DNA of 64,000 bases, from assembly GCA_900544075.1 (NCBI GenBank), contig UQTJ01000007.1, positions 1-64,000 of the forward strand. Reading direction: 5' to 3'. The translations under genes and the position numbers were made by a program. The stretch comes from an uncultured Bacteroides sp. (GTDB taxonomy: Bacteria > Bacteroidota > Bacteroidia > Bacteroidales > Bacteroidaceae). Under the pieces are notes generated by a model. That model searched no databases. It was not told where the DNA came from and worked only from the letters and a program-made list of their open reading frames with translations. Position 1 is the stretch's first letter. Each line of letters opens with the position of its first letter. Shown here piece after piece: positions 26,560 through 34,991 of the stretch.

Positions 26560-28743
26560 ATGATTCGTTTTAATGTAGTGGAAAAGGCTTTCCAGACAAA
26601 GCCTATGGAGGTAAGCGTACCAAGCTGCCGTCCGAGTGAGTATTTTGGCAAATACGTATTCAACAGGGAGAAAATGTTCAAGTATCTTCCAAGCACGGTC
26701 TATGCTAAGTTGGTAGATGCGATGGATCATGGAGCGGCACTTGACAGACAGACCGCAGACGAAGTGGCGGCAGGTATGAAACGTTGGGCAAGCGAACTGG
26801 GTGCGACGCATTATACGCACTGGTTCCAGCCTCTGACAGAAGGAACAGCCGAGAAACATGATGCGTTTGTGGAACACGATGGCAAGGGTGGAATGATGGA
26901 AGAATTTTCAGGCAAACTTCTTGTACAGCAGGAACCTGATGCTTCGTCTTTCCCTAACGGTGGTATCCGTAACACTTTCGAAGCTCGCGGATATAGTGCT
27001 TGGGACCCTTCATCACCGGTGTTCGTGGTAGGTGATACATTGTGTATTCCTACAGTGTTCATAGCATATACAGGTGAATCACTCGACTATAAGGCTCCAT
27101 TGCTTAAAGCTCTTAGCGCTGTAGACAAAGCAGCTGTGGCTGTATGTCATTATTTTGATACTAATGTAAAGAAAGTTACAGCTTTCCTTGGATGGGAACA
27201 AGAATACTTCCTTGTTGACGAAGGTTTGTATGCAGCCCGTCCGGACCTGTTGCTTACAGGACGTACACTGATGGGACACGAAGCTTCCAAGAACCAGCAG
27301 CTTGAGGACCATTACTTTGGAGCAATTCCTACCAGAGTGGCTGCATTTATGAAAGACTTGGAAATTCAGTCGCTTGAACTCGGAATACCTGTGAAGACTC
27401 GTCACAATGAGGTAGCACCTAACCAGTTTGAGCTTGCTCCTATCTATGAGGAATGTAACTTGGCTGTTGACCATAATATGTTGGTAATGTCGCTTATGCG
27501 TAAGGTAGCACGTGCTCATGGATTTCGCGTTCTTCTGCATGAAAAACCATTCAAAGGTGTAAACGGTTCAGGAAAACATAACAACTGGTCGCTCGGTACA
27601 GATACAGGTGTGTTGCTTATGGCTCCAGGAAAAACAACAGAAGAGAACCTTCGTTTCGTGACATTCGTGGTAAATACGCTGATGGCAGTTTACAGACACA
27701 ACGGCTTGCTGAAAGCTTCTATCATGAGTGCGACAAATGCTCATCGTCTTGGAGCTAACGAAGCACCTCCAGCAATTATCTCTTCTTTCCTTGGTTCACA
27801 GCTGAGCAAAGTGCTTGATCATATCGAAGAAAATGCCAATGAAGATTTGGTTTCCCTTGGTGGAAAACAGGGTATGAAGCTTGACATTCCTCAGATTCCT
27901 GAATTGCTTATCGACAATACTGACCGTAACCGTACTTCTCCATTTGCATTTACAGGTAATAGATTTGAATTCCGTGCTGTAGGTTCTGAAGCCAACTGTG
28001 CAAGTGCTATGATTGCGTTGAATACTGCTGTCGCAGAACAATTGGTTATATTCAAGGATGAAGTTGATGCTCTTATAGAAAAGGGAGAACCTAAGGTATC
28101 AGCTCTTCTACAGGTATTGCGTAAATATATCAAAGAAAGCAAACCAATCCGTTTTGATGGCAATGGTTACAGCGACGAATGGAAAGAGGAAGCTCTCAAA
28201 CGCGGATTGGACTGTGAAACAAGCTGTCCGCTTATCTTTGATAACTATCTGAAACCTGAAAGCGTTGCAATGTTTGAGTCTACAGGTGTAATGACTCGTA
28301 AGGAACTTGAGGCACGTAATGAGGTGAAGTGGGAAACTTATACGAAGAAGATTCAGATTGAAGCCCGTGTATTGGGTGATTTGGTCATGAACCATATAGT
28401 ACCTGTGGCTATCAGCTATCAGACTAAACTTATAGATAATGTGTTCAAAATGAAGAGCTTGTTCTCGGCTGATGAAGCAGAAAAACTCTCTGCTGGTAAT
28501 GTCGCTATAATCAAGGAAATTTCTGAACGCACAGCATATATTAAGGAACATGTTGATGCAATGGTTGAAGCTCGTAAGGTGGCAAACAAGATTGCTTCTG
28601 AACGCGAAAAGGCTATCGCTTACCATGACAATATCGCTCCTATGCTTGAACTTATCCGTTATCACATCGATAAGCTTGAGTTGATAGTTGACGATCAGAT
28701 GTGGACTTTACCTAAGTATCGTGAGTTATTGTTTATACGATAA
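26560..28743 (+). CDS. glnN: Glutamine synthetase type III
   Basis: 727 residues, matching GSIII (about 700-730) rather than GSI (about 470). 'THYTHWFQPLTEGTAEKHDAF' and 'GGIRNTFEARGYSAWDP' are typical of the type III N-terminus. 'LGWEQEYFLVDE', 'TRHNEVAPNQFELAPIYEECNLAVDHN' and 'NRTSPFAFTGNRFEFRAVGS' are active-site segments. It makes glutamine from glutamate, ammonium and ATP and is the main ammonium-assimilating synthetase of Bacteroidales. It follows amtB on the same strand, forming a nitrogen-limitation block. Confidence 0.96.
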   Translation: MIRFNVVEKAFQTKPMEVSVPSCRPSEYFGKYVFNREKMFKYLPSTVYAKLVDAMDHGAALDRQTADEVAAGMKRWASELGATHYTHWFQPLTEGTAEKHDAFVEHDGKGGMMEEFSGKLLVQQEPDASSFPNGGIRNTFEARGYSAWDPSSPVFVVGDTLCIPTVFIAYTGESLDYKAPLLKALSAVDKAAVAVCHYFDTNVKKVTAFLGWEQEYFLVDEGLYAARPDLLLTGRTLMGHEASKNQQLEDHYFGAIPTRVAAFMKDLEIQSLELGIPVKTRHNEVAPNQFELAPIYEECNLAVDHNMLVMSLMRKVARAHGFRVLLHEKPFKGVNGSGKHNNWSLGTDTGVLLMAPGKTTEENLRFVTFVVNTLMAVYRHNGLLKASIMSATNAHRLGANEAPPAIISSFLGSQLSKVLDHIEENANEDLVSLGGKQGMKLDIPQIPELLIDNTDRNRTSPFAFTGNRFEFRAVGSEANCASAMIALNTAVAEQLVIFKDEVDALIEKGEPKVSALLQVLRKYIKESKPIRFDGNGYSDEWKEEALKRGLDCETSCPLIFDNYLKPESVAMFESTGVMTRKELEARNEVKWETYTKKIQIEARVLGDLVMNHIVPVAISYQTKLIDNVFKMKSLFSADEAEKLSAGNVAIIKEISERTAYIKEHVDAMVEARKVANKIASEREKAIAYHDNIAPMLELIRYHIDKLELIVDDQMWTLPKYRELLFIR

Positions 28744-28784
28744 CATATACGATTCTCTATTTATTGGTTGTTTAATTCAGAGAA

Positions 28785-28817
28785 AGAGCCGGTACTCCGT
28801 GATGGCGTATCGGCTCT
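28785..28817. terminator. Terminator between glnN and gph
   Basis: Stem AGAGCCGGTAC / GTATCGGCTCT with an 11-nt loop, followed by GTATTTGTT. It lies at the convergent junction and can serve both genes. Confidence 0.75.
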
Positions 28818-28851
28818 GTATTTGTTAAGTATTCTAAGAAATCAGTTTAAA

Positions 28852-29505
28852 TTAATCTCCTAATAAATATTTGCGCAGTTCATCTGCATTATCGGCAATG
28901 AAGTCAGGGCTATATGATTCAAGTTCAGCTTTTGGTCGGAATCCCCAACTTACACCTACAGTAGTTACACCTGCATTCTTTCCGGTTTGCATATCTACGC
29001 AGGAGTCGCCTATGTAGACAGTATCTTCTTTGCTAATACCTGTGTGTTCGATTATTTCATAAGCTATCGTAGGGTCTGGTTTAGAAGGAACACCTTCTCT
29101 CTGTCCAAGTATCAGAGAGAAATCTACTCCAGGGAAGAACTGAAGTACAAGTTTTACGGCAGCTTCCTGATATTTGTTTGATGCCACTCCTATGGCAATA
29201 TTATTTCTCTGCAGTTCCTTGAGCAGTTCAACCATTCCGGGATACGGGCGGCTAAGGTCAGAATTATGGACATCATAATATGGTACGAACTGCGAACGTA
29301 GTTTTGTTATATATTCTTCGTTGCGTTTGTCTTCGGGAAGTGCACGTTCGAACATTTTGTTTATACCATTTCCAACGAAGAATTTGTATTCTTCTTCCTT
29401 GTGTGTAGGAAGTCCATAGTGCGCAAGTGCGAAGTTTGTAGCTGCGGCAAGGTCGGCTATTGTATCGAGTAATGTGCCGTCCAAATCGAAAATTGCAAGT
29501 TTCAT
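28852..29505 (-). CDS. gph: Phosphoglycolate phosphatase-like HAD hydrolase
   Basis: 217 residues. HAD motif I 'FDLDGTLLDT' at residue 5, motif II 'GVASNK', motif III lysine in 'PSKPDPTIAYE' and motif IV 'VYIGDSCVDMQTGKNAG'. An alpha-helical cap lies between motifs I and II. It hydrolyses small phosphorylated metabolites, most likely 2-phosphoglycolate. A -7 element TAAGTTTG lies at 29558-29565 (minus). Subfamily substrate assignment is by resemblance. Confidence 0.85.
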   Translation of the reverse strand: MKLAIFDLDGTLLDTIADLAAATNFALAHYGLPTHKEEEYKFFVGNGINKMFERALPEDKRNEEYITKLRSQFVPYYDVHNSDLSRPYPGMVELLKELQRNNIAIGVASNKYQEAAVKLVLQFFPGVDFSLILGQREGVPSKPDPTIAYEIIEHTGISKEDTVYIGDSCVDMQTGKNAGVTTVGVSWGFRPKAELESYSPDFIADNADELRKYLLGD

Positions 29506-29557
29506 GAATAAAGAATTTTCTTTTTATTTAATTGTCTGATAGTTTATAAATCGACTG

Positions 29558-29565
29558 CAAACTTA
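29558..29565 (-). promoter_or_regulatory. -7 element of gph
   Basis: Minus-strand TAAGTTTG (CAAACTTA on plus) fits TAnnTTTG about 53 bp before the gph start. Confidence 0.45.
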
Positions 29566-29587
29566 CGGAAAATCGTTTGATTTATTA

Positions 29588-29595
29588 TATCTTTG
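29588..29595 (+). promoter_or_regulatory. -7 element of the DUF2490 gene
   Basis: TATCTTTG matches TAnnTTTG. Transcription would start near 29602, so the ATG at 29577 is excluded and the one at 29619 is supported. Confidence 0.55.
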
Positions 29596-29618
29596 TGAAT
29601 CTAAAAAGTGATAAAATT

Positions 29619-30278
29619 ATGAAAACACATAGGTTGGGAGTAATATTGTTGGTATTTTGTGGTTTTTTGATATTTGAAAATACAAGATTGATGGCGCAGG
29701 ATTTTACAGACTGGAGTTCCTGGACTTCGGTTGTTGTGAACCATAAGTTTAATCAGTCGTTTAGGGTGATGTCTAAAGTGCAGGTCAGAACAAGGGATGA
29801 TTTTAGTGCTTTTGAGAGATTTTTTGTAAATGCCGGATTAGGGTATAAGGTTTTACCTAAATGGGAGTTGAAAGGTGTTTTTGCTTATCATCGCAGGAAT
29901 AGTGCTTCCAAGGGAGAATTCAATGCATATAGGTATCATATAGGGTCAGAGGCTACATGGAAGAAAGGTGACTTCAGAATTCGTTGGCGAGAAAGATTTC
30001 AGCAAACTTTTGCTTTAGGTGATGCAGAAACTATAATCCGTTCAAGACTTATGTTCGACTATAATATTCCGTCGACAATACTGGCACCGTATTTTTCTAT
30101 TGAAACTTTCAATGATCTGGAAAATAATGATTTCTTCAGGGCAGAAAGAATCCGTTATATGCCAGGATTGAAGATAAATTTAAGTGATATGTATTCGTTG
30201 TCGGTATTCTATTGCAGGCAGGATGATATTTCCAGAAAAACCAACATTGCCGGTATGGAATTTATCATTAATCTGTAA
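29619..30278 (+). CDS. DUF2490 outer-membrane beta-barrel protein
   Basis: 219 residues from the ATG at 29619 (an upstream in-frame ATG lies before the promoter element). The signal peptide ends 'TRLMAQ'. The mature part begins 'DFTDWSSWTSVVVNHKFNQSFRVMSKVQVRTRD', the usual DUF2490 opening, and alternates strands to a C-terminal 'GMEFIINL'. It probably sits in the outer membrane; the function of the family is unknown. The nitroreductase gene follows after 53 bp. Confidence 0.75.
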   Translation: MKTHRLGVILLVFCGFLIFENTRLMAQDFTDWSSWTSVVVNHKFNQSFRVMSKVQVRTRDDFSAFERFFVNAGLGYKVLPKWELKGVFAYHRRNSASKGEFNAYRYHIGSEATWKKGDFRIRWRERFQQTFALGDAETIIRSRLMFDYNIPSTILAPYFSIETFNDLENNDFFRAERIRYMPGLKINLSDMYSLSVFYCRQDDISRKTNIAGMEFIINL

Positions 30279-30331
30279 TTAATATAATAGACTTCTAATT
30301 TTTAATTATAAATTTTTAATTCTTAATTATC

Positions 30332-30841
30332 ATGAGTTTTCTTGATTTGGTTAATAAGCGCTATTCGGTACGTTCGTATGAAGAACGGCAGATAGAAAAG
30401 GAAAAAATGGATTACATTATGGAATGCGTTCGTTTGGCGCCATCAGCTGTAAATTTTCAGCCATGGAAGTTCTATATTGTTACAGACAAAGAAAAGCTTG
30501 ATGCCATAAAGTATACATACAAGCGCGAGTGGATTCAGCCTGCTCCGTGTATAATTGTGGCTTGTGCCAATCATGATGAATCGTGGCATAGACGTTCGGA
30601 CAATAAAGACCATGCAGACATAGATTTGGCAATAGCAATAGAGCATTTGTGTCTTGCAGCTGCCGAACAAGGATTAGGTACATGCTGGGTATGTAATTTT
30701 GATGCATCTTTGTGTCATCAGTTAATGGCTTTGCCTGAGAATATGGAGCCAATAGCTCTCATACCTATAGGATACACTTCTGAAACTGAAACACCGGAGA
30801 AAAAGAGAAAAGAGATGTGTGAGATTTGTACATATATCTAA
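30332..30841 (+). CDS. Nitroreductase family flavoprotein
   Basis: 169 residues. 'LVNKRYSVRSYEERQIEKEKM' and 'APSAVNFQPWKFYIV' form the FMN-binding start of the family; 'DLAIAIEHLCLAAAEQGLGTCWVCNFD' and 'IALIPIGYTSE' complete the fold. It is likely an FMN-dependent NAD(P)H oxidoreductase acting as a dimer. The physiological substrate is unknown. It has no promoter of its own that I can see and may be read with the DUF2490 gene. Confidence 0.88.
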   Translation: MSFLDLVNKRYSVRSYEERQIEKEKMDYIMECVRLAPSAVNFQPWKFYIVTDKEKLDAIKYTYKREWIQPAPCIIVACANHDESWHRRSDNKDHADIDLAIAIEHLCLAAAEQGLGTCWVCNFDASLCHQLMALPENMEPIALIPIGYTSETETPEKKRKEMCEICTYI

Positions 30842-30859
30842 AGTTTATACCGCTTTTTA

Positions 30860-30909
30860 TGTAAAAAGAAAGTCCTGCTCCATCCATATTATGTGAATAG
30901 GAGCAGGAC
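30860..30909 (-). terminator. Terminator of the cobalamin-riboswitch transcript
   Basis: A perfect 10 bp stem GTCCTGCTCC / GGAGCAGGAC (30872-30881, 30900-30909). On the minus strand it is followed by TTTCTTTTTAC, whereas the plus-strand side has no T-run. It is therefore oriented to stop transcripts coming from the riboswitch. Confidence 0.8.
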
Positions 30910-30966
30910 AAAAGTTACTATGTTGGCAGATAGTATTCAAGATAGCTTATGAGAATTTGTACTACA

Positions 30967-31086
30967 TTAATAGAAAGTATAAATCCTCGGACAAATATTA
31001 TTCGTTTTGTCCAATTTTTGGTTATATAAATAAAATGTAAAGTTACATGTATCCATCACATTCTTTCCTCGAGAATGATGTGGCAT
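30967..31086 (-). CDS. Possible 39-residue ORF just below the cobalamin riboswitch
   Basis: An ATG 14 nt after the riboswitch 3' end opens 39 codons to TAA. The peptide starts 'MPHHSRGKNVMDT' and ends 'ICPRIYTFY'. It has no signal peptide, TM or motif I recognise. Placement right after the riboswitch and before a minus-strand terminator makes it the only candidate product of this transcript. It could be a genuine small protein, a leader peptide, or the stump of a lost B12-related gene. Confidence 0.35.
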   Translation of the reverse strand: MPHHSRGKNVMDTCNFTFYLYNQKLDKTNNICPRIYTFY

Positions 31087-31099
31087 GATTTTTTGTTTT

Positions 31100-31262
31100 G
31101 CAGGTCTTCTGACTTACTCCGGATGGCTTTACCTTCCCGTCGTCACATTATATCCGACAGTGGTTGATAGAAATTAAGCTATCCTTGTTTATGGAGATTA
31201 CAGCAGCGGGACTGTCCGGGATTTGCACCCGATTCCCTTTTCATCCTCATCCTGTATAATAG
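31100..31262 (-). ncRNA. Cobalamin riboswitch
   Basis: Read on the minus strand the element shows the full B12-aptamer signature: 'GGGAATCGGGTGCAAATCCC', then 'GGACAGTCCCGCTGCTGTAA', a 'CCACTG' segment, 'GGGAAGG...AAGCCATCCGGAG' and the B12 box ending 'AGTCAGAAGACCTGC'. It senses adenosyl- or related cobalamin and usually represses transport or B12-dependent genes. No recognisable gene follows on its strand: the next sequence towards lower coordinates is a 39-codon ORF, a terminator, and then the oppositely oriented nitroreductase. Confidence 0.95.
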
Positions 31263-31283
31263 GATTATCGGAACAAAACATTG

Positions 31284-31291
31284 CAAATATA
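31284..31291 (-). promoter_or_regulatory. -7 element of the riboswitch transcript
   Basis: Minus-strand TATATTTG matches TAnnTTTG. At the N19 position the minus strand has TTTC, one base off TTTG. Transcription would begin about 15 nt before the aptamer, so the riboswitch has its own promoter. Confidence 0.6.
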
Positions 31292-31357
31292 TAGAAAAAA
31301 AGGAAATTCGGAAATAAATTGTAGAAAATCCTTAAGCTTAAGAAGAAATAAAAAAAC

Positions 31358-31396
31358 AACGGCAAATGAACATTGTAATAATGCTCCTTTGCCGTT
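31358..31396 (-). terminator. Terminator of metY
   Basis: Stem AACGGCAAA / TTTGCCGTT, followed on the minus strand by a run of seven T. It lies 26 bp after the metY stop. Confidence 0.8.
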
Positions 31397-31421
31397 TTTG
31401 ATAAAATTTCACTATATAGGC

Positions 31422-32708
31422 TTATTTTACTTTTTCTATAGCCTGATTGATATCAGCAATGATATCGTCTACGTTTTCTATTCCGACTGACAGACGTATA
31501 AGGTCTGGTGCTACTCCGGCTTCAATAAGCTGTTCGTCGCTGAGCTGACGGTGAGTATGACTCGCCGGGTGGAGTATACATGTACGTGCATCAGCCACAT
31601 GTGTTACTATACAAATCATTTTCAGATTATCCATAAATTTGATAGCTTCTTCACGGCTACCGTTAAGTCCGAAAGCAATTACACCACATGAACCGTTTGG
31701 CATGTATTTCTGTGCCGAGTCGTAATATTTGTTGCTCTTCAGTCCACAATAGTTAACCCATTTTACTTTAGGATGAGCTTCAAGCCATTCTGCTATTTTC
31801 TGTGCATTTTCGCAGTGTCGAGGCATACGCAGATGTAATGTTTCAAGTCCTAAATTCAACAAGAAAGCATTTTCAGGCGATTGAATTGAACCTAAGTCAC
31901 GCATCAGCTGAACTGTAGCTTTGGTGATATATGCCATTTTGCCGAAAGCCTTTGTATAAACTAATCCGTGATATGATTCATCCGGTTTAGTAAGTCCGGG
32001 GAACTTGTCTGCATTTGCTTCCCAGTCAAAGTTTCCGCTATCAACAACAGCACCTCCCACACATGTGGCATGACCGTCCATGTATTTTGTTGTAGAGTGT
32101 GTCACAATATCTGCTCCCCATTCAAAAGGACGGCAGTTTATAGGTGTGGCAAAAGTGTTGTCAACTATCAAAGGTACTCCGTGACTGTGTGCTATACGTG
32201 CAAACTTCTCAATATCCAATACATTGATACCCGGGTTTGAGATAGTTTCTCCGAACAGACATTTAGTATTAGGACGGAAAGCCTTTGATATTTCTTCTTC
32301 GCTGGCATCAGCATCGATAAAAGTACATTCTATGCCGAGTTTCTTCATTGTAACGGCAAACAGATTGAATGTTCCTCCATAGATTGTTGAAGAGCATACG
32401 AAATGATCACCAGCTTCACAAATATTAAATACTGCATAGAAATTGGCTGCCTGTCCTGAAGAAGTAAGCATAGCTCCCACACCACCTTCAAGTGCTGCAA
32501 TTTTAGAAGCAACGGCATCATTTGTAGGATTCTGAAGTCTGGTGTAGAAATATCCTGATTCTTCAAGGTCGAAAAGGCGGGCCATCTGTTCGCTTGTTTC
32601 GTACTTGAATGTTGTCGACTGATATATAGGCAATACTCTCGGTTCACCTTTTTTAGGTTGCCATCCGGCCTGTACGCATAGAGTTTCTCTACTTAATTTA
32701 TTTTCCAT
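31422..32708 (-). CDS. metY: O-acetylhomoserine sulfhydrylase
   Basis: 428 residues, typical of the MetY branch of Cys/Met metabolism PLP enzymes. 'VQAGWQPKKGEPRVLPIYQSTTFKYE' opens the protein and the PLP lysine is in 'DIVTHSTTKYMDGHATCVGG'. 'YFYTRLQNPTNDAVASKIAALEGG' and 'RLSVGIENVDDIIADINQAI' are family segments. It joins O-acetylhomoserine with sulfide to give homocysteine for methionine synthesis. It is divergent from the thioesterase gene. Confidence 0.92.
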   Translation of the reverse strand: MENKLSRETLCVQAGWQPKKGEPRVLPIYQSTTFKYETSEQMARLFDLEESGYFYTRLQNPTNDAVASKIAALEGGVGAMLTSSGQAANFYAVFNICEAGDHFVCSSTIYGGTFNLFAVTMKKLGIECTFIDADASEEEISKAFRPNTKCLFGETISNPGINVLDIEKFARIAHSHGVPLIVDNTFATPINCRPFEWGADIVTHSTTKYMDGHATCVGGAVVDSGNFDWEANADKFPGLTKPDESYHGLVYTKAFGKMAYITKATVQLMRDLGSIQSPENAFLLNLGLETLHLRMPRHCENAQKIAEWLEAHPKVKWVNYCGLKSNKYYDSAQKYMPNGSCGVIAFGLNGSREEAIKFMDNLKMICIVTHVADARTCILHPASHTHRQLSDEQLIEAGVAPDLIRLSVGIENVDDIIADINQAIEKVK

Positions 32709-32746
32709 AATGTTTTATTTTTATTGAATATTTATTTTATTGACGG

Positions 32747-32754
32747 CAAAATTA
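32747..32754 (-). promoter_or_regulatory. -7 element of metY
   Basis: Minus-strand TAATTTTG fits TAnnTTTG, 39 bp before the metY start. Confidence 0.45.
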
Positions 32755-32798
32755 CTAATATTTCCGTCAATTAGTTGACGAATGACAAAAAAAAGAAT

Positions 32799-32806
32799 TA
32801 TATTTG
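32799..32806 (+). promoter_or_regulatory. -7 element of the thioesterase gene
   Basis: TATATTTG fits TAnnTTTG, 29 bp before the ATG at 32835; TTGAC lies about 20 bp upstream of it. Confidence 0.5.
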
Positions 32807-32834
32807 AACAATATAACCAAATAAGAATAATTGT

Positions 32835-33281
32835 ATGGAAGATGAAATCGTTTTTAAGCACGTGATACCGGCTCAAATCCGGTTCAGTGATGTCGATCAG
32901 TTTGGCCACATGAACAACTCGGTGTATTTTTCTTTGTATGACCTTGCCAAGACTACTTATTTCAAAGACGTGTTTGGCGATTTGCATGACTGGAAGAAGT
33001 TCGGAGTAGTGGTAGCTAATATAAATGCAGATTTTATTGCTCCAGTATTTTTCTCGGATGAGCTGGTCATAGAAACTACGGTTGTTCATCTCGGAAATAA
33101 AAGTCTGACATTGCTTCAGCGTGCGATAAACAAATCGAGCGGTGTTGTGAAGTGTCAGTGTCGTACGGTACTTGTGGGCTATGATGTAGCAACTAAGGAA
33201 CCGATACCAATCCCTATGATATATAAGAAAGCAATATGTGGTTATGAAGGGAAGACTCTTGAAGAGTTGTCGCAGAAGTAG
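32835..33281 (+). CDS. Hotdog-fold acyl-CoA thioesterase
   Basis: 148 residues. 'QIRFSDVDQFGHMNNSVYFSLYDLAKTTYF' is the 4-hydroxybenzoyl-CoA thioesterase/YbgC signature, with the catalytic aspartate in 'SDVDQFGHMNN'. It has no signal peptide and probably hydrolyses short acyl-CoA esters in the cytoplasm; the substrate is unknown. Confidence 0.88.
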   Translation: MEDEIVFKHVIPAQIRFSDVDQFGHMNNSVYFSLYDLAKTTYFKDVFGDLHDWKKFGVVVANINADFIAPVFFSDELVIETTVVHLGNKSLTLLQRAINKSSGVVKCQCRTVLVGYDVATKEPIPIPMIYKKAICGYEGKTLEELSQK

Positions 33282-33307
33282 AATTCTGCATACATTATAG
33301 TAATAGA

Positions 33308-33353
33308 AAAAGGCTTAATCATTATTTGATAACAGATTCTGATTAAGCCTTTT
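33308..33353. terminator. Bidirectional terminator
   Basis: Stem AAAGGCTTAATCA / TGATTAAGCCTTT with an 18-nt loop at the convergent junction of the thioesterase and GNAT-nitrilase genes. Confidence 0.85.
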
Positions 33354-33362
33354 GTGTCGTAA

Positions 33363-34907
33363 TTAATCGTATATTTTATTTTTTACCTTCACCTCATACA
33401 AGTCATTTCGTCTGTCTTTCAGATTTCTTACACTACCGTATGTGTGTAGTTCGTTCAGTAGGTCAAGGTCAACATCCGATACAAGAATCATTTCTGTATT
33501 TGGAGTGGCTTCGGCACGTTTACCGTCGGTAGGGAATGTGAAGTCGCAAGGGGTGAATACCCCTGATTGGGCATATTGGATGTCCATGTTATGTACACGT
33601 GGCAAGTTTCCTACACTTCCGGCTATCACAACGAAACATTCGTTTTCTATAGCTCTGGCATGGGCACAAACCTTAACCCGGCTGTAGGCATTTTGTGTAT
33701 CGGTCATGAAAGGAACAAAGAGAATTTGCATACCCTGATCGGCCATGATTCGTGACAGTTCCGGAAATTCTACATCGTAACATATCAGTACACCTATTTT
33801 GGCACAGTCAGTTTCAAATGTCTTAATGGAACGACCTCCGCTAAGTCCCCAACTTTTTGTCTCATCTGGGGTAACGTGGATTTTTTCGTACATTTCGGTT
33901 GTACCGTCACGGCGACAAAGGAAGCCAACGTTGTACAGGCGTCCATCTTCTTTTATAAGAGGCATACTGCCTGTTATTATGTTTATGTTATAACTTATAG
34001 CCAGTTTAATAAATCGTTCTCGTATTTCATCTGTATATGCTGCCAGTCCGCGGATAGCTTCTGATTCTGCTTCATTGTTGAAACGTGCCATGAGAGGTGC
34101 GTTGAAATATTCAGGGAACAGAATGAAGTCACTTTTATAGTCTGATACAGCATCTACAAAGAATTCAACTTGCTCAAACAGGTCATCCAATGTGTTATAC
34201 GAACGCATCTGCCATTGTACCAAGCCTACTCGTACTGAAGTCTTAGGACTGATATATTCCTGTGTAGGTGGCTGGTAGTAGATATTATCCCATTGAAGAA
34301 GACAAGCATAGTGTCTTGATTCCTCATCGTTCGGAAGATAATTACGCATGACCTTGCGTACGTGGAAATCGTTTGACAGCTGGAATGTCAGAACAGGGTC
34401 ATAAATCTCTTTTTGCCTAACCTTGTCTATGTATTCCTTTGGCCGCATTTTGTCGGCATATTTGTGATAGTTCGGAATTCTGCCACCGAACATAATAGCT
34501 TTCAGATTTAATTCCTCACACAGTTCCTTGCGGTATTCATACATTCGTCGTGCCAAGCGCAGTCCTCTGTATTGTGGATGTATGAATACCTCAATACCAT
34601 ATAATATATTTCCTTTTGGGTCATGTGTATTGAAAGTTTCTTTGCCTGTAACTTGTGCGTACGTGTGGTCATTTTTTACATCATCGTAGTTTACTATTAT
34701 AGATAGTGCGCATCCCACTATCTTTTCGTCCACTACGGTGACTATCTGTCCTTCAGGGAAAATTCTGATAAGTTTTTCTATTTGCTTGTGTGTCCAGAAA
34801 ACATCGCTTCCATCGCTGTAAACACGTGTGAATGATTGTGCCAACTGGTCATAATCTTCGATTTGTAGATTTCTGATTTGTACTTTGTTAATTTTTAGTG
34901 AGTCCAT
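33363..34907 (-). CDS. GNAT acetyltransferase-nitrilase fusion (nitrilase branch NB12/RimI-like)
   Basis: 514 residues. Residues about 5-200 form a GNAT domain ('YGIEVFIHPQYRGLRLARRMYEYRKELCEELNLK', acetyl-CoA loop). Residues about 228-500 form a carbon-nitrogen hydrolase domain with the E-K-C triad visible as 'ILFPEYFNAP', 'EMYEKIHVTPDE' and 'IGVLICYDVEFPE'. This is the architecture of nitrilase-superfamily branch 12. The reaction of the fusion is not established; amide hydrolysis coupled to N-acyl modification of a protein or metabolite is possible. It has a single-gene layout with a terminator from the next gene upstream. Confidence 0.88.
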   Translation of the reverse strand: MDSLKINKVQIRNLQIEDYDQLAQSFTRVYSDGSDVFWTHKQIEKLIRIFPEGQIVTVVDEKIVGCALSIIVNYDDVKNDHTYAQVTGKETFNTHDPKGNILYGIEVFIHPQYRGLRLARRMYEYRKELCEELNLKAIMFGGRIPNYHKYADKMRPKEYIDKVRQKEIYDPVLTFQLSNDFHVRKVMRNYLPNDEESRHYACLLQWDNIYYQPPTQEYISPKTSVRVGLVQWQMRSYNTLDDLFEQVEFFVDAVSDYKSDFILFPEYFNAPLMARFNNEAESEAIRGLAAYTDEIRERFIKLAISYNINIITGSMPLIKEDGRLYNVGFLCRRDGTTEMYEKIHVTPDETKSWGLSGGRSIKTFETDCAKIGVLICYDVEFPELSRIMADQGMQILFVPFMTDTQNAYSRVKVCAHARAIENECFVVIAGSVGNLPRVHNMDIQYAQSGVFTPCDFTFPTDGKRAEATPNTEMILVSDVDLDLLNELHTYGSVRNLKDRRNDLYEVKVKNKIYD

Positions 34908-34946
34908 TGTTTTATGTTATGATATATCTTTCTTTTAAAAATGAAA

Positions 34947-34980
34947 ATATCTCCAATACCGTGGCTGATATTGGAGATAT
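34947..34980 (-). terminator. Terminator of the iron alcohol dehydrogenase gene
   Basis: Perfect 12 bp stem ATATCTCCAATA / TATTGGAGATAT, followed on the minus strand by TTTCATTTTT. Confidence 0.8.
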
Positions 34981-34991
34981 TGTAAAAGTTC

